Assembly (NCBI GenBank): GCA_022484805.1
Contig: JAKVKP010000020.1
Location: 1-43,488 of the forward strand
Direction: 5' to 3'
Source of the DNA: Streptococcaceae bacterium
GTDB lineage: Bacteria; Bacillota; Bacilli; Lactobacillales; Streptococcaceae
Length of the DNA: 43,488 nucleotides
How positions within the stretch are numbered: position 1 is the first letter of the stretch; every line of letters begins with the position of its first letter. A program made the position numbers and the translations under genes. The notes beneath the pieces were generated by a model. That model searched no databases, was not told the origin of the DNA, and worked only from the letters and a program-made list of their open reading frames with translations. This document shows positions 1 through 7,281 of this stretch, one piece after another.

Positions 1-157
1 TTATTTTCTTTTCTTTTATAAGTTGTCCGACAGTATCAGTAATATCTTTTATATTTTCTGTATGAATATTGAAAGTGATTCCATATTTTTCTTCTGTTCC
101 AATTGGATTTGTTTTAAATGAATTCAGTATTATATTCGCAATTCTATTGTTATACAT
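1..157 (-). CDS. Partial small protein of unknown function, cut by the window start
   Basis: An open frame starts with ATG at 157 and runs leftwards through 52 codons without a stop, continuing off the window. The start is supported by an AAAGGTGG ribosome binding site about 10 bases upstream. A TATACT -10 box (193-198, minus strand) lies further upstream, but without a clear -35. The visible product is hydrophilic, begins MYNNRIANIILNSF, has no obvious membrane segment and matches no family I recognise. It is separated from the next plus-strand material by a terminator-like hairpin. The good ribosome binding site makes it likely to be real, but its function is unknown. Confidence 0.5.
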   Translation of the reverse strand, partial: MYNNRIANIILNSFKTNPIGTEEKYGITFNIHTENIKDITDTVGQLIKEKKI

Positions 158-251
158 TTTATAACTGCCACCTTTAAGTATTAATCAAGAATAGTATATC
201 AAATTATGTTTTAAATTTTCTTTATGGCGTTTCAGAACGGGAATCTATTTT

Positions 252-279
252 AAAAGGCTGAAATTAATCAGCCTTTTTT
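252..279. terminator. Rho-independent terminator hairpin
   Basis: AAAAGGCTG (252-260) pairs with CAGCCTTTT (269-277) around an 8-base loop, followed by a short T run on the plus strand. The flanking A run also gives a T run on the minus strand, so it could work both ways. No intact gene ends at it on the plus strand, which fits a decayed upstream gene. Confidence 0.6.
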
Positions 280-291
280 GCTTGCCATGAG

Positions 292-315
292 TTTTACGCA
301 GTATTTTACGCAGTA
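292..315. repeat. Perfect 12-bp tandem duplication
   Basis: TTTTACGCAGTA occurs twice back to back (292-303 and 304-315), just after the terminator hairpin. Short tandem repeats of this kind are sometimes found at the ends of integrase genes and at integration sites. No integrase is visible here, so a scar of a lost element is only a guess. Confidence 0.6.
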
Positions 316-418
316 GCATTAAAATTGATAGAAATTTAATGCATTGATAAATTTTAAAAACATTTACTTTTATTGATAAAACAACGCAATGAAGTTAGAT
401 GAAAAGCTTGATAAATAA

Positions 419-583
419 GAGCTAATTAAACAACCATTTTTAAGTAATCTTGTCATGAAAATTCGCAATAAAATTCAAATTGAGGTCGGGCTAACAGAAC
501 CAATTATTTTGAATAAAAAAGGTGTCGGTTATCGCATTAACGAAGCCTATCGTATTACACAAAAGACTTTTGTTAGTAAATAG
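419..583 (+). pseudogene. Remnant of a winged-helix (OmpR-type response regulator) C-terminus
   Basis: The frame open from 419 to the TAG at 583 encodes about 54 residues. From the ATG at 455 it reads like the end of an OmpR/PhoB winged helix: the recognition-helix stretch KIRNKIQ, a short hairpin region, then KKGVGYRINE, close to the family signature RGxGYR. The receiver domain and most of the effector domain are missing. A TAA lies directly upstream at 416-418 and there is no ribosome binding site at the ATG. It is therefore most likely the 3' end of a degraded regulator. A hairpin terminator follows at 604-654, as expected behind a former gene. Identification rests on motif resemblance only. 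Confidence 0.45.
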
Positions 584-603
584 TAGAAGTTAAATTTTAA
601 GTC

Positions 604-654
604 ATTCGCTGTTTTAAGAAAGATTTTGAATCTTAGAAAAACAGCGAATTTTTT
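604..654 (+). terminator. Rho-independent terminator, long stem
   Basis: ATTCGCTGTTTT (604-615) pairs with AAAACAGCGAAT near 638-649, followed by six T. A smaller hairpin, AAGATT/AATCTT, sits inside the loop. It lies behind the response-regulator remnant. Confidence 0.75.
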
Positions 655-783
655 GATGAGGTATAAATGCTCGTTACTTTGCAAATATTTCACCTGTTTA
701 TTAAATGCTCAAATTTAATTTGAATTGGAAAAATGCTGTATATGAATTATCTCCATTATTCTTTTTAAATGGGAGGGGTTAAA

Positions 784-936
784 ATGAAATTAACAATTTT
801 GTATAACGATGAAATATCTTCTCCGGGTATCTTGGTAAAAGATCTTAATGTATTGTTTATCAAAACTTCTATTTCTGAAGCGGAAACTAAAGAAGTTATC
901 GAATGGGCTGAAAGTATTGCGAATACAAATGCATAG
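784..936 (+). CDS. Orphan 50-residue small protein
   Basis: ATG at 784 is preceded by a strong GGGAGGGG ribosome binding site (about 770-778), and the frame ends with TAG at 934-936. A Rho-independent terminator follows at 993-1022, so this is a self-contained monocistronic unit. The product starts MKLTILYNDEISSPGIL and ends with an acidic helical stretch rich in E and A (SEAETKEVIEWAES). It has no Gly-Gly leader, no signal peptide, no cysteine and no membrane segment, so nothing points to a bacteriocin or a secreted pheromone. I do not recognise the family. A longer frame on the opposite strand (790-999) has no ribosome binding site and is rejected. Confidence 0.6.
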   Translation: MKLTILYNDEISSPGILVKDLNVLFIKTSISEAETKEVIEWAESIANTNA

Positions 937-992
937 GTCAAAATGAATCTGCAGGTGATTTATTTGTTTTTTAGACACATCAATATTTAGAA

Positions 993-1022
993 GAGGCAAG
1001 GAACATTTTCTTTGCCTTTTTA
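993..1022 (+). terminator. Rho-independent terminator after the small orphan gene
   Basis: GGCAAGGAA pairs with TTCTTTGCC (one G-U pair) around a short loop, followed by TTTTTAT. It separates the 50-residue gene from menA. Confidence 0.75.
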
Positions 1023-1102
1023 TATAGCTTTGAATTTGCTGTTGAAAATTAATTAATAATCAATTTATGGTATTAAAATTCACTTTATTATCATTTAGTT
1101 TT

Positions 1103-1111
1103 TGTTATAAT
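1103..1111 (+). promoter_or_regulatory. Extended -10 promoter of menA
   Basis: TGTTATAAT gives TG (1103-1104), one spacer base and a perfect TATAAT (1106-1111). No good -35 is visible, as is common for extended -10 promoters. It lies 19 bases before the menA start, which rules out the ATG at 1067 because that codon is upstream of the expected transcript start. Confidence 0.65.
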
Positions 1112-1129
1112 TTTGATAGGAGGCGAATT

Positions 1130-2074
1130 ATGACAGTAAAAACTTTTTTTAATTTTGTACAATTGAGAACGCTACCAGTCGGACTAATGCCAATCTTGCT
1201 TGGCTTGCTGTTTTCTAAATATTACTTTAATCAATTTGATAGCTTGAGAAGTATCCTTTTAATCATCGGTTTAATTTCAATCAATTTCTTTGTTTCTGCC
1301 TGGAATAATTTAATGGATTATAAAAAAGCAGTGGATATTGATTATCGGGAAAAACAAAATATTTTGAGCACACGTAAAATTCCGGAAAAGCTAGCTTGGC
1401 AAATTTGTTTAATTTTGTTAGGTATTGATATTATTATTGGTATAATTTTAACTTTTATGACTAATTTGATGCTATTACCAATTGGCGGGATTTGTTTTAT
1501 TGTTGCTATTTTTTATACTTATGGACCATTTGCTTTTTCGAGATTTCCACTAGGTGAAGTATTGGCTTGTTTAGCGGAAGGCTTGGGCAGCTTTTTTATT
1601 GCAGTATATGTCAATAGCTATCAATTTAATTATTTTAATGTCACCTTTGATGGCTTTAAATTTAATATTATTGGTGATTTAAAAATTTTATTGAGTCTGA
1701 TTCTGGTTGGTCTGTTTTGTGGCTTGATGAATTTTAATGTGATGCTTGCGGACAATATTTCTGATTTAAATCAGGATATTAAAAATGAGCGTTTCACCTT
1801 GCCTTCTTATCTTGGCATACCGAGAAGCTTGAATTTATTTAAATTTATTTATTTACTTGCCCTTTTATTTGCTGTTTTTGCAATTATTTTCCAAATATTA
1901 CCCATATCTGCTTTAATACTGGTCATTGCTCTACCTTTAATCTATCAAAATATCAAACGTTTTATCAAGAAGCAATCCAAACGAGAAACGTTTAAATATT
2001 CCATTCAAAATTTACAATTATTTGAAGGAGCAGTAATTTTAGGTTTAATAATCGATTTATTGATTAAATATTAA
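1130..2074 (+). CDS. menA: 1,4-dihydroxy-2-naphthoate polyprenyltransferase (MenA, UbiA family)
   Basis: This is a 314-residue membrane prenyltransferase of the UbiA superfamily, expected to join a polyprenyl chain to dihydroxynaphthoate in (demethyl)menaquinone synthesis. The first aspartate-rich motif is at N59-D71 (NNLMDYKKAVDID) and the second at D208-D216 (DNISDLNQD). About eight hydrophobic segments fill the rest. ATG at 1130 is chosen because it follows AGGAGG closely, and an extended -10 box lies between it and the in-frame ATG at 1067. No other menaquinone gene is nearby. Some lactic acid bacteria keep menA to use scavenged precursors for respiration with external haem, and that role is only inferred here. 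An acetyltransferase gene follows after 11 bases and is probably co-transcribed. Confidence 0.85.
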   Translation: MTVKTFFNFVQLRTLPVGLMPILLGLLFSKYYFNQFDSLRSILLIIGLISINFFVSAWNNLMDYKKAVDIDYREKQNILSTRKIPEKLAWQICLILLGIDIIIGIILTFMTNLMLLPIGGICFIVAIFYTYGPFAFSRFPLGEVLACLAEGLGSFFIAVYVNSYQFNYFNVTFDGFKFNIIGDLKILLSLILVGLFCGLMNFNVMLADNISDLNQDIKNERFTLPSYLGIPRSLNLFKFIYLLALLFAVFAIIFQILPISALILVIALPLIYQNIKRFIKKQSKRETFKYSIQNLQLFEGAVILGLIIDLLIKY

Positions 2075-2085
2075 AAGGAGCTTAG

Positions 2086-2592
2086 ATGATAGAACTAGAA
2101 GATATTATACTCATTCCAATAAGCACAGAGGCTGAGGTTGATGCACTTTATCCGATTGTTGAACAAATTTGGCAGGCTCATTTTCCAGCGATTATTGGAC
2201 AGGCTCAGGTCGACTATATGCTAAGTCATTATCAATCAACGGCGGTTATTTTAGCAGAAATAGAAAGCGGACGTGCTTATTATTTGCTAACTCAGGATGA
2301 TCAAGAAATTGGTTATATCGCTTACGATACTTGTTCAGATTATTTATATCTTTCAAAATTATATTTAATTGAATCAATGCGAGGCCGAGGCTATTTAAGA
2401 CAGATTTTGGAATACTTAGAAAAATTAGCCGTGTCGCTAGGCAAAAATGCTTTTCATTTAAATGTTAACAAGGATAATGTGACAACCATTCAGATTTATC
2501 AACACTTTGGCTTTAAAATTGTTAATCAAACTAAACAGCCATTAGGACCCTATTTTTTAGATGATTATGAAATGATTAAGCAGTTAAAATAA
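2086..2592 (+). CDS. GNAT-family N-acetyltransferase
   Basis: This is a 168-residue protein of the Gcn5-related acetyltransferase fold. The acetyl-CoA pyrophosphate-binding motif A is seen around residues 93-105 (LIESMRGRGY), preceded by the beta-strand LYLSKLYL. The C-terminal NxxxxxIYQHFGF signature is at about 131-143. The start at 2086 has an AAGGAG ribosome binding site. It lies 11 bases after menA and probably shares its transcript. The acetyl acceptor cannot be told from the sequence. No clear terminator was seen behind it. Confidence 0.8.
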   Translation: MIELEDIILIPISTEAEVDALYPIVEQIWQAHFPAIIGQAQVDYMLSHYQSTAVILAEIESGRAYYLLTQDDQEIGYIAYDTCSDYLYLSKLYLIESMRGRGYLRQILEYLEKLAVSLGKNAFHLNVNKDNVTTIQIYQHFGFKIVNQTKQPLGPYFLDDYEMIKQLK

Positions 2593-2860
2593 TCCTAGGT
2601 CTTTGGCCTGAACTTGAAGATTAAGCCTTTTATTTTCGCTAAAACTAAGCTAAAATATAGATTAGTGAAGTTGAGTAAGTCTAGCTTCAATGGCTTGAAA
2701 TAAACTTGATCAAACAAAAAAATACGTGTTAATATCCAATTTAGGGCTTTTCTATTTGACTTAATATAAGATTACTTGGATAGCTTTATTACTATATTTT
2801 TTATGCTTGTGTCAATGTTTAAAAATCAGCCGTTTCAGCTTTTTAGAGAGGAGTCAAACC

Positions 2861-3088
2861 GTGAACTTAGGTCTAGCTATTTTATTAATTGTCATTGCTT
2901 TAATTGGTGGTGTCGTTGGTGGTTTTTTTATTGCCCGCCAATATATGAAAAATTATTTTAAAGAAAATCCACCTGTTAATGAAGATATGATTCGTACGAT
3001 GATGGCACAAATGGGTCAAAAACCAAAAGAAGCAAAAGTACAACAAATTTTGCGCCAAATGAATTCACAATCTAATCAAAAGAAATAA
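2861..3088 (+). CDS. UPF0154 (YneF) small membrane protein, GTG start
   Basis: The product has 75 residues: one N-terminal membrane helix ([20 protein letters not shown], residues 5-24), a basic positive-inside end, and a hydrophilic tail with [11 protein letters not shown] typical of UPF0154/YneF. The GTG at 2861 follows an AGAGGAG ribosome binding site and starts exactly where family members begin (NLGLAILL). The longer in-frame start at 2807 adds a cysteine-containing extension foreign to the family and is rejected. Function is unknown in the family. Upstream, 2593-2860 holds a possible TTGACT -35 (2756-2761) with a poor -10 and no other gene. A terminator follows directly. Confidence 0.85.
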   Translation: MNLGLAILLIVIALIGGVVGGFFIARQYMKNYFKENPPVNEDMIRTMMAQMGQKPKEAKVQQILRQMNSQSNQKK

Positions 3089-3100
3089 TTTGTTCATAAA

Positions 3101-3130
3101 GACAATCGCAGATTTTTGCGGTTGTTTTTT
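3101..3130 (+). terminator. Rho-independent terminator after yneF
   Basis: ACAATCGCA pairs with TGCGGTTGT (one G-U pair) around GATTTT, followed by TTTTT. It ends the yneF transcript and isolates the murI operon. Confidence 0.8.
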
Positions 3131-3237
3131 GTCAATATTTACTTATAAATATTGAATTATTGGTATTGAAAAGTCTATTTTTGAAGTTTATTTTAAAGCA
3201 TTCTTATGGTTTATATTCAGAAAATCCATAGGCTTTA

Positions 3238-3246
3238 TGGTATGAT
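3238..3246 (+). promoter_or_regulatory. Putative extended -10 promoter of the murI operon
   Basis: TGGTATGAT combines TG, one base, and TATGAT (3241-3246), an extended -10 element. A second TATGAT-like box lies about 15 bases downstream. No strong -35 is visible. The leader to murI would be roughly 100 bases and contains the hairpin at 3302-3330. Confidence 0.4.
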
Positions 3247-3301
3247 AAAGGATGTAGTATGATAGTGTTCTAAAGCTAGAATACGTTTTTTACAAGAATT
3301 A

Positions 3302-3330
3302 AAATTGCTAAATAGCCTTTTTAGCAATTT
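3302..3330. other. Hairpin in the murI leader
   Basis: AAATTGCTAAA (3302-3312) and TTTAGCAATTT (3320-3330) form a perfect 11-bp stem with a 7-base loop. It lies about 12 bases before the murI ribosome binding site. No T run follows, so it is not a classical terminator. It may affect mRNA stability or translation. Confidence 0.55.
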
Positions 3331-3353
3331 GCTTAAATATTAAGGAGTTATTT

Positions 3354-4160
3354 ATGGATAATCGTCCAATTGGATTTTTAGATTCAGGCGTTGGCGGTTT
3401 GACTGTTGTTCGAGAAGTTTTTAAACAATTACCAAATGAAACCGTTCTATTTATCGGTGATTCGGCGAGAGCACCTTATGGACCGAGACCGAAGTCACAG
3501 ATTATCGAATTTACAAAGCAACTTGTCAATTTTTTGCTCAAGCAAGATATAAAAATGCTTGTGATTGCCTGTAATACGGCAACTGCAGCAGCATTAGATA
3601 TTTTAAAAGAAGAATTAATGATTCCAGTAATTGGCGTCATTTTACCTGGAAGCCGTGCAGCGATTAAGGCAACGCAAAACGGTCACATTTCTGTGATTGG
3701 AACGGCGGTCACAATTGAATCACACCGATATACCCAAGCGATTCAAGCTAAGGATAGTCAGATATTGGTTTCTGAGCTGGCCTGTCCAAGGTTTGCCCCC
3801 TTGGTCGAATCAGGGGGCTACCATACTCCAGTTGCCAAAAAAATAGTTGCTGAGTCGCTAAGACCTTTAAAATTTACTAAGCAGGATGTCTTAATTTTAG
3901 GCTGTACGCATTACCCTTTATTACGATCAATTATTCAAAATGTAATGGGTGATAATATTACCTTGATTGATAGTGGCATAGAGACTGTTGCTGAGCTTTC
4001 GGTGCTTCTGGATTATTTTAATATGTCAGCTAGTCAGTCCACACCAAAGGATCATCGTTTTTATACAACAGCTTCAGTGAAATTATTTGGTGAAATTGCG
4101 ATGGATTGGATGAATCAAAAATCTTTATCCATTGAACATGTCGAATTGAAGGATTTATAA
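3354..4160 (+). CDS. murI: Glutamate racemase
   Basis: This 268-residue cytoplasmic enzyme interconverts L- and D-glutamate, supplying D-Glu for peptidoglycan. The family signatures are complete: LDSGVGGLTV (residues 9-18), SARAPYG (37-43), the first catalytic cysteine in ACNTATAAA (C73) and the second in LGCTHYPLL (C184, with H186). Length and start match the family, and AAGGAG stands about 8 bases before the ATG. It heads a run of four genes with short gaps (murI, nucleotide diphosphatase, phosphodiesterase, CBS protein), an order conserved in streptococci and enterococci, so one operon is likely. A hairpin leader precedes it. Confidence 0.95.
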   Translation: MDNRPIGFLDSGVGGLTVVREVFKQLPNETVLFIGDSARAPYGPRPKSQIIEFTKQLVNFLLKQDIKMLVIACNTATAAALDILKEELMIPVIGVILPGSRAAIKATQNGHISVIGTAVTIESHRYTQAIQAKDSQILVSELACPRFAPLVESGGYHTPVAKKIVAESLRPLKFTKQDVLILGCTHYPLLRSIIQNVMGDNITLIDSGIETVAELSVLLDYFNMSASQSTPKDHRFYTTASVKLFGEIAMDWMNQKSLSIEHVELKDL

Positions 4161-4178
4161 AAGGAGTGTAGACGATAG

Positions 4179-5159
4179 ATGTTTGAGTATCGAGATAAAG
4201 CAAATTGGTTAATTGGGGCTATTGCTACTAAATCGTCAATTAATTGGTTTGATGAATCTAATGAGGCATCATTTAATTCTTTATTGGGATTGGTTGAACA
4301 ATTAAGCCCAGAAGATTTTGGTTTAAAAATTGAAATTATTAATTTAAAGTCAAGGAATATTTTGATTGAATTTATTTTATCGATTATTAATGAAGTCAAT
4401 CAAAGAAATTTTACATTAATAGCAAATGAAAAGTATTCGATTGTCACTGAGGAATCGCAGATATTTTGGCTAGAATTGGCTAAAGGCGGTGTCAATCATA
4501 CTGAATTATTTAAGGTTGATTTAACTCAAAGCGTCCAAAATAAAGCAAGTGGTGTTTTACCAAATCAGCTTTTGATTGCAACTAATAATCCTGGAAAGGC
4601 GAGGGAGTTTAAGGCGCTTTTTGAACCAAAGGGAATTGAAATTAAAACCTTATCAGATTTTCCAGAGCTACCTATTGTTGAGGAAACTGGGATGACTTTT
4701 GAGGAGAATGCACGTTTGAAGGCTGAAACGATTGCGGAATTGACTGGATTACCTGTATTAGCAGATGATTCTGGGATTATGGTTGATGTTTTGGGTGGGA
4801 TGCCTGGTGTCTTTAGTGCTCGTTTTTCAGGAGAGCCAACTACTGATCAACGTAATAATGCTAAATTATTACACGAGCTTGCGACGCAGCCTGCCGAACG
4901 TCGAGGTGCAAAATTTCATAGCACACTTGCTCTAGCACATCCCGATAAGGAAACCTTGATTGTTGAGGCAGATTGGCTAGGTCAAATTGCCGCTATTCCT
5001 AAGGGAGAAAATGGTTTTGGTTATGATCCATTATTTTTAGTCGGCAATACAGGTAAAACTGCTGCAGAGTTAACTGAAGATGAGAAAAATAGGATATCAC
5101 ATCGTGCTAAGGCATTGGAAAAATTATCAGCAACTTGGGAAGCTTGGTGGCAAGAGTAA
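4179..5159 (+). CDS. XTP/dITP diphosphatase with N-terminal extension (RdgB/HAM1 family)
   Basis: Residues about 129-326 form a complete Ham1/RdgB domain: [10 protein letters not shown] (131-140), [10 protein letters not shown] (173-182), LADDSGI (194-200), the [11 protein letters not shown] loop (208-218), [11 protein letters not shown] (276-286) and SHRAKAL (307-313). These enzymes hydrolyse ITP, XTP and their deoxy forms to monophosphates, keeping deaminated purines out of nucleic acids. The first ~128 residues are an additional domain with no motif I recognise. A similar extended form is known in streptococci, so this is a lineage feature rather than a random fusion. The ribosome binding site AAAGGAG is about 12 bases from the ATG, slightly long. 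Confidence 0.9.
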   Translation: MFEYRDKANWLIGAIATKSSINWFDESNEASFNSLLGLVEQLSPEDFGLKIEIINLKSRNILIEFILSIINEVNQRNFTLIANEKYSIVTEESQIFWLELAKGGVNHTELFKVDLTQSVQNKASGVLPNQLLIATNNPGKAREFKALFEPKGIEIKTLSDFPELPIVEETGMTFEENARLKAETIAELTGLPVLADDSGIMVDVLGGMPGVFSARFSGEPTTDQRNNAKLLHELATQPAERRGAKFHSTLALAHPDKETLIVEADWLGQIAAIPKGENGFGYDPLFLVGNTGKTAAELTEDEKNRISHRAKALEKLSATWEAWWQE

Positions 5160-5241
5160 AACTAAAGGAAGCTTCAAAAATTGAATTTTTGTTATGGTCA
5201 ATCGATTTTTAAGAGTCCCCCAAAAAAGATTGGAGTTGTCT

Positions 5242-5751
5242 ATGTTTGTTGTAATGAGTGATTCACATGGTGACCGCGCTATCGTAGAAGCGATTAAAGA
5301 TAAATACATTAATACTGCCTCGGCAATTTTTCACTGTGGTGATTCCGAATTGCCTGCAGCTGATGAAATCTGGCAAGGAATTACAGTAGTTACAGGAAAT
5401 TGTGATTATGATTCTGGCTATCAAGAGGTTGTGGTCCGCGAGGTTGAGGGGCTTAGAATATTATTAACGCATGGCCATTTATATTCGGTCAATTATGGCC
5501 TAAATCGATTGTCATTATTGGCGCAAGAAAATGAATGTGAAATTGCATTGTTTGGTCATACCCACATTGCCACGGTGGAAAAGGTGGCAAATGAAGTTTG
5601 TATTAATCCAGGAAGTATTCGTCAGCCTAGAGGCTATCCGTTTATTCCCACTTATGCGATTATAGCCATTTTGAATCAAGAGTTGACCGTTAAATTTTTG
5701 GATCGCGAACATCGAGTTTTAGAAGAAATGACAAGGGTAATTGAGTTGTAA
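5242..5751 (+). CDS. YfcE/MJ0936-type metallophosphodiesterase
   Basis: This 169-residue calcineurin-like phosphoesterase has all metal-binding blocks: DSH (D7, H9), HCGD (D34), GNCD (N53), HGH (H77) and GHTH (H106, H108). Proteins of this type cleave phosphodiesters in vitro, and the cellular substrate is not settled. ATG at 5242 is chosen because the next residues FVVMSDSHGD start the first strand as in relatives and TTGGAG precedes it. The in-frame ATG at 5194 has no ribosome binding site and adds 16 atypical residues. It sits third in the murI operon, just after the nucleotide diphosphatase. Confidence 0.88.
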   Translation: MFVVMSDSHGDRAIVEAIKDKYINTASAIFHCGDSELPAADEIWQGITVVTGNCDYDSGYQEVVVREVEGLRILLTHGHLYSVNYGLNRLSLLAQENECEIALFGHTHIATVEKVANEVCINPGSIRQPRGYPFIPTYAIIAILNQELTVKFLDREHRVLEEMTRVIEL

Positions 5752-5773
5752 GGGTTTAACCAAGGAGTAATAA

Positions 5774-6250
5774 ATGGTAGATAAAGCAATTGAAAAATTT
5801 TTACTGGCACAGCAGGAGACGTTTTTAATTCCAATGGATAATGTCGCAATTTTTGTGGACACTAATAAATTGAATCATGCAGTATTGGTTTTATCGAAAA
5901 ACAAATACGCAAAGATTCCGGTGGTTGATAAAGATGAAAAATTCGTTGGTATTGTTGGTTTAACTGAAATTATTAGCTTCATGATGGAGAACAATCTGTC
6001 GATGGAGTCATTAGCTGAGCATCATGTTTTAGAGGTGGTTAAAGAGGTGAATACGGTCAATCCAGACTATACCTTAGAAGAAATTCTACATCATTTGGTT
6101 GACGAACCATTTTTACCAGTAGTGGCTGAAGATAATATGTTTATTGGGATTATCACGCGTAAGGAGCTTTTGAAAGCAGTGAATGCTTTAGCCCATGAAT
6201 TTGATAAAGAATATATTGTCCTTAGAAAAAAAGAATTAATAAAAAAATAG
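5774..6250 (+). CDS. cbpB: Tandem CBS-domain protein, CbpB/DarB-like (YkuL)
   Basis: The 158 residues form two CBS motifs: the first around residues 15-75 (FLIPMDNVAIFVDTNKLNHA to FVGIVGLTEI), the second around 82-145 (HHVLEVVKEVNTV to FIGIITRKELLKA). Stand-alone CBS pairs at this locus are the cyclic-di-AMP binding proteins CbpB (Listeria, streptococci) and DarB/YkuL (Bacillus), which link c-di-AMP to (p)ppGpp synthesis and central metabolism. The identification rests on size, domain make-up and position at the end of the murI operon. Ligand binding is inferred. AAGGAG lies 7-8 bases before the ATG. A bidirectional terminator follows. Confidence 0.8.
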   Translation: MVDKAIEKFLLAQQETFLIPMDNVAIFVDTNKLNHAVLVLSKNKYAKIPVVDKDEKFVGIVGLTEIISFMMENNLSMESLAEHHVLEVVKEVNTVNPDYTLEEILHHLVDEPFLPVVAEDNMFIGIITRKELLKAVNALAHEFDKEYIVLRKKELIKK

Positions 6251-6256
6251 AAATAA

Positions 6257-6304
6257 AAAGAGATTATACTACCCGAATCGATTGGGTTTGGTATAATCTT
6301 TTTT
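6257..6304. terminator. Bidirectional terminator between convergent genes
   Basis: AGATTATAC (6261-6269) pairs with GTATAATCT (6291-6299), extended by ACCC/GGGT nearer the loop, with T runs on both strands. It serves the murI operon (plus) and the LuxR-type gene (minus), whose stop codon overlaps its edge. Confidence 0.85.
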
Positions 6305-7064
6305 ATTCTTTTTCTTTAATTTTTTTGAATAATTGAACTCGATTATTAATATTGAGTTTTCGATAGATATTTAGGATATGTTTTTTTAATGTGTTATTTG
6401 TAATACAAAGGCTAGTGCAAATAGCTTCATTATCAAGTCCTGCAATTAGTTGGCGTAAAACTTTCTCCTCTCGCCTAGTTAATCCATGATCAATTACTGT
6501 TTGGCTGACAGTCAATTTATGGTCGCCAGCAATATCATTTAGATAGTCTTTATTCATTCGATATTCCAAATGATCAGTTAATAAATTTAATACTTCAATG
6601 TCATCATGCTTAAAATTGGCATGATTTTTTTGTCTAAAGAGTGATAGGACACCTAAAAATCGATTGTTTGAGGAAATATTGAGATGTAATGAATGATGAA
6701 AATTGTATTTGGCGTAAAAGGTATGGTAGTACTCAGTTTCAACTCTTTGTGTATCTGGAATAATATCTGATTCACGGTAAACGATACTTTTACCAGTGAA
6801 CATTAGTCCTTTAGAATAGTCAATATTTTGATAGCCCTTAATGTACTGCTCACAAAAGGCCGCTTCAACGTTATGGGATACAGATTTTTCAATTACTGTT
6901 TCATCATAACTTGTTGTTAGATAAAGGGTAGCTCCTGAAAAATCAATCAGTAATTTTAATTTTTTAAATAGTATTTCGTACATTTCGAGCTGCTGATCAT
7001 AACTATAAATATGATGAATAATATTATTTAGTACGAGCAAATTATTTTTAGTAAATTTCTCCAA
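6303..7064 (-). CDS. LuxR-family transcriptional regulator, probable controller of the polyamine operon
   Basis: The C-terminal ~60 residues are a LuxR/GerE helix-turn-helix: LTRREEKVLRQLIAGLDNEA, then the recognition segment NNTLKKHILNIYRKLNI. The larger N-terminal part (~180 residues) resembles a GAF-like sensory fold without a recognisable receiver aspartate pocket, so it is probably a one-component, ligand-sensing regulator. I chose the TTG at 7064. AAGGTGG (7079-7073) lies 8 bases upstream of it, whereas the in-frame GTG at 7076 overlaps that site and would be nearly leaderless given the promoter at 7089-7116. Its divergent position beside the polyamine uptake and catabolism genes suggests it controls them. 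This is inferred from position only. Confidence 0.8.
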   Translation of the reverse strand: MEKFTKNNLLVLNNIIHHIYSYDQQLEMYEILFKKLKLLIDFSGATLYLTTSYDETVIEKSVSHNVEAAFCEQYIKGYQNIDYSKGLMFTGKSIVYRESDIIPDTQRVETEYYHTFYAKYNFHHSLHLNISSNNRFLGVLSLFRQKNHANFKHDDIEVLNLLTDHLEYRMNKDYLNDIAGDHKLTVSQTVIDHGLTRREEKVLRQLIAGLDNEAICTSLCITNNTLKKHILNIYRKLNINNRVQLFKKIKEKE

Positions 7065-7088
7065 AAAATCCACCACCTTATGTCAAGA

Positions 7089-7116
7089 ATTATAACATCA
7101 TTTTTGTGCTTGTCAA
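7089..7116 (-). promoter_or_regulatory. Consensus sigma-A promoter of the LuxR-type gene
   Basis: On the minus strand, TTGACA (7116-7111) and TATAAT (7094-7089) are both perfect hexamers, separated by 16 bases. The transcript should start near 7082, leaving about 18 bases of leader before the TTG start. Confidence 0.85.
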
Positions 7117-7226
7117 TAAAATATCATTCTTAGTAAGTAGATAATTACTCATTTTTGATAAAAAAAGTAGAAATTTACGTATAAAGATGGTTAATTTGAT
7201 GAATAGAACGAATATTCAAACAATTA

Positions 7227-7232
7227 TATAAT
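7227..7232 (+). promoter_or_regulatory. -10 box of the polyamine operon, without a good -35
   Basis: TATAAT (7227-7232) is a perfect -10, but the region 17 bases upstream (TAGAAC) does not resemble TTGACA. A GAATATTC palindrome lies in the spacer area. A strong -10 with a poor -35 is typical of activator-dependent promoters, so the divergent LuxR-type protein could activate here. Confidence 0.5.
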
Positions 7233-7281
7233 AATTATCAGGATGAAGTGTTACTAATTGTTACATTTATAGGAGGGTAAA

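Noticed and set aside
790..999. 69-codon frame on the minus strand
   Set aside because: It lies antisense to the 50-residue gene, includes the terminator hairpin and lacks a ribosome binding site.
1067..1129. N-terminal extension of MenA from the ATG at 1067
   Set aside because: The extended -10 promoter lies inside this stretch and AGGAGG stands right before the ATG at 1130.
2776..2961. 61-codon plus-strand frame overlapping yneF
   Set aside because: It is in a different frame from the conserved UPF0154 product and has no ribosome binding site or family match.
5194..5241. N-terminal extension of the YfcE-type phosphodiesterase
   Set aside because: No ribosome binding site at 5194. The phosphoesterase fold begins at the methionine encoded at 5242.
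7141..7260. Possible riboswitch in the leader of the polyamine operon
   Set aside because: The region upstream of the -10 at 7227 is not transcribed from that promoter, and the remaining leader of about 45 bases shows no aptamer-like fold.
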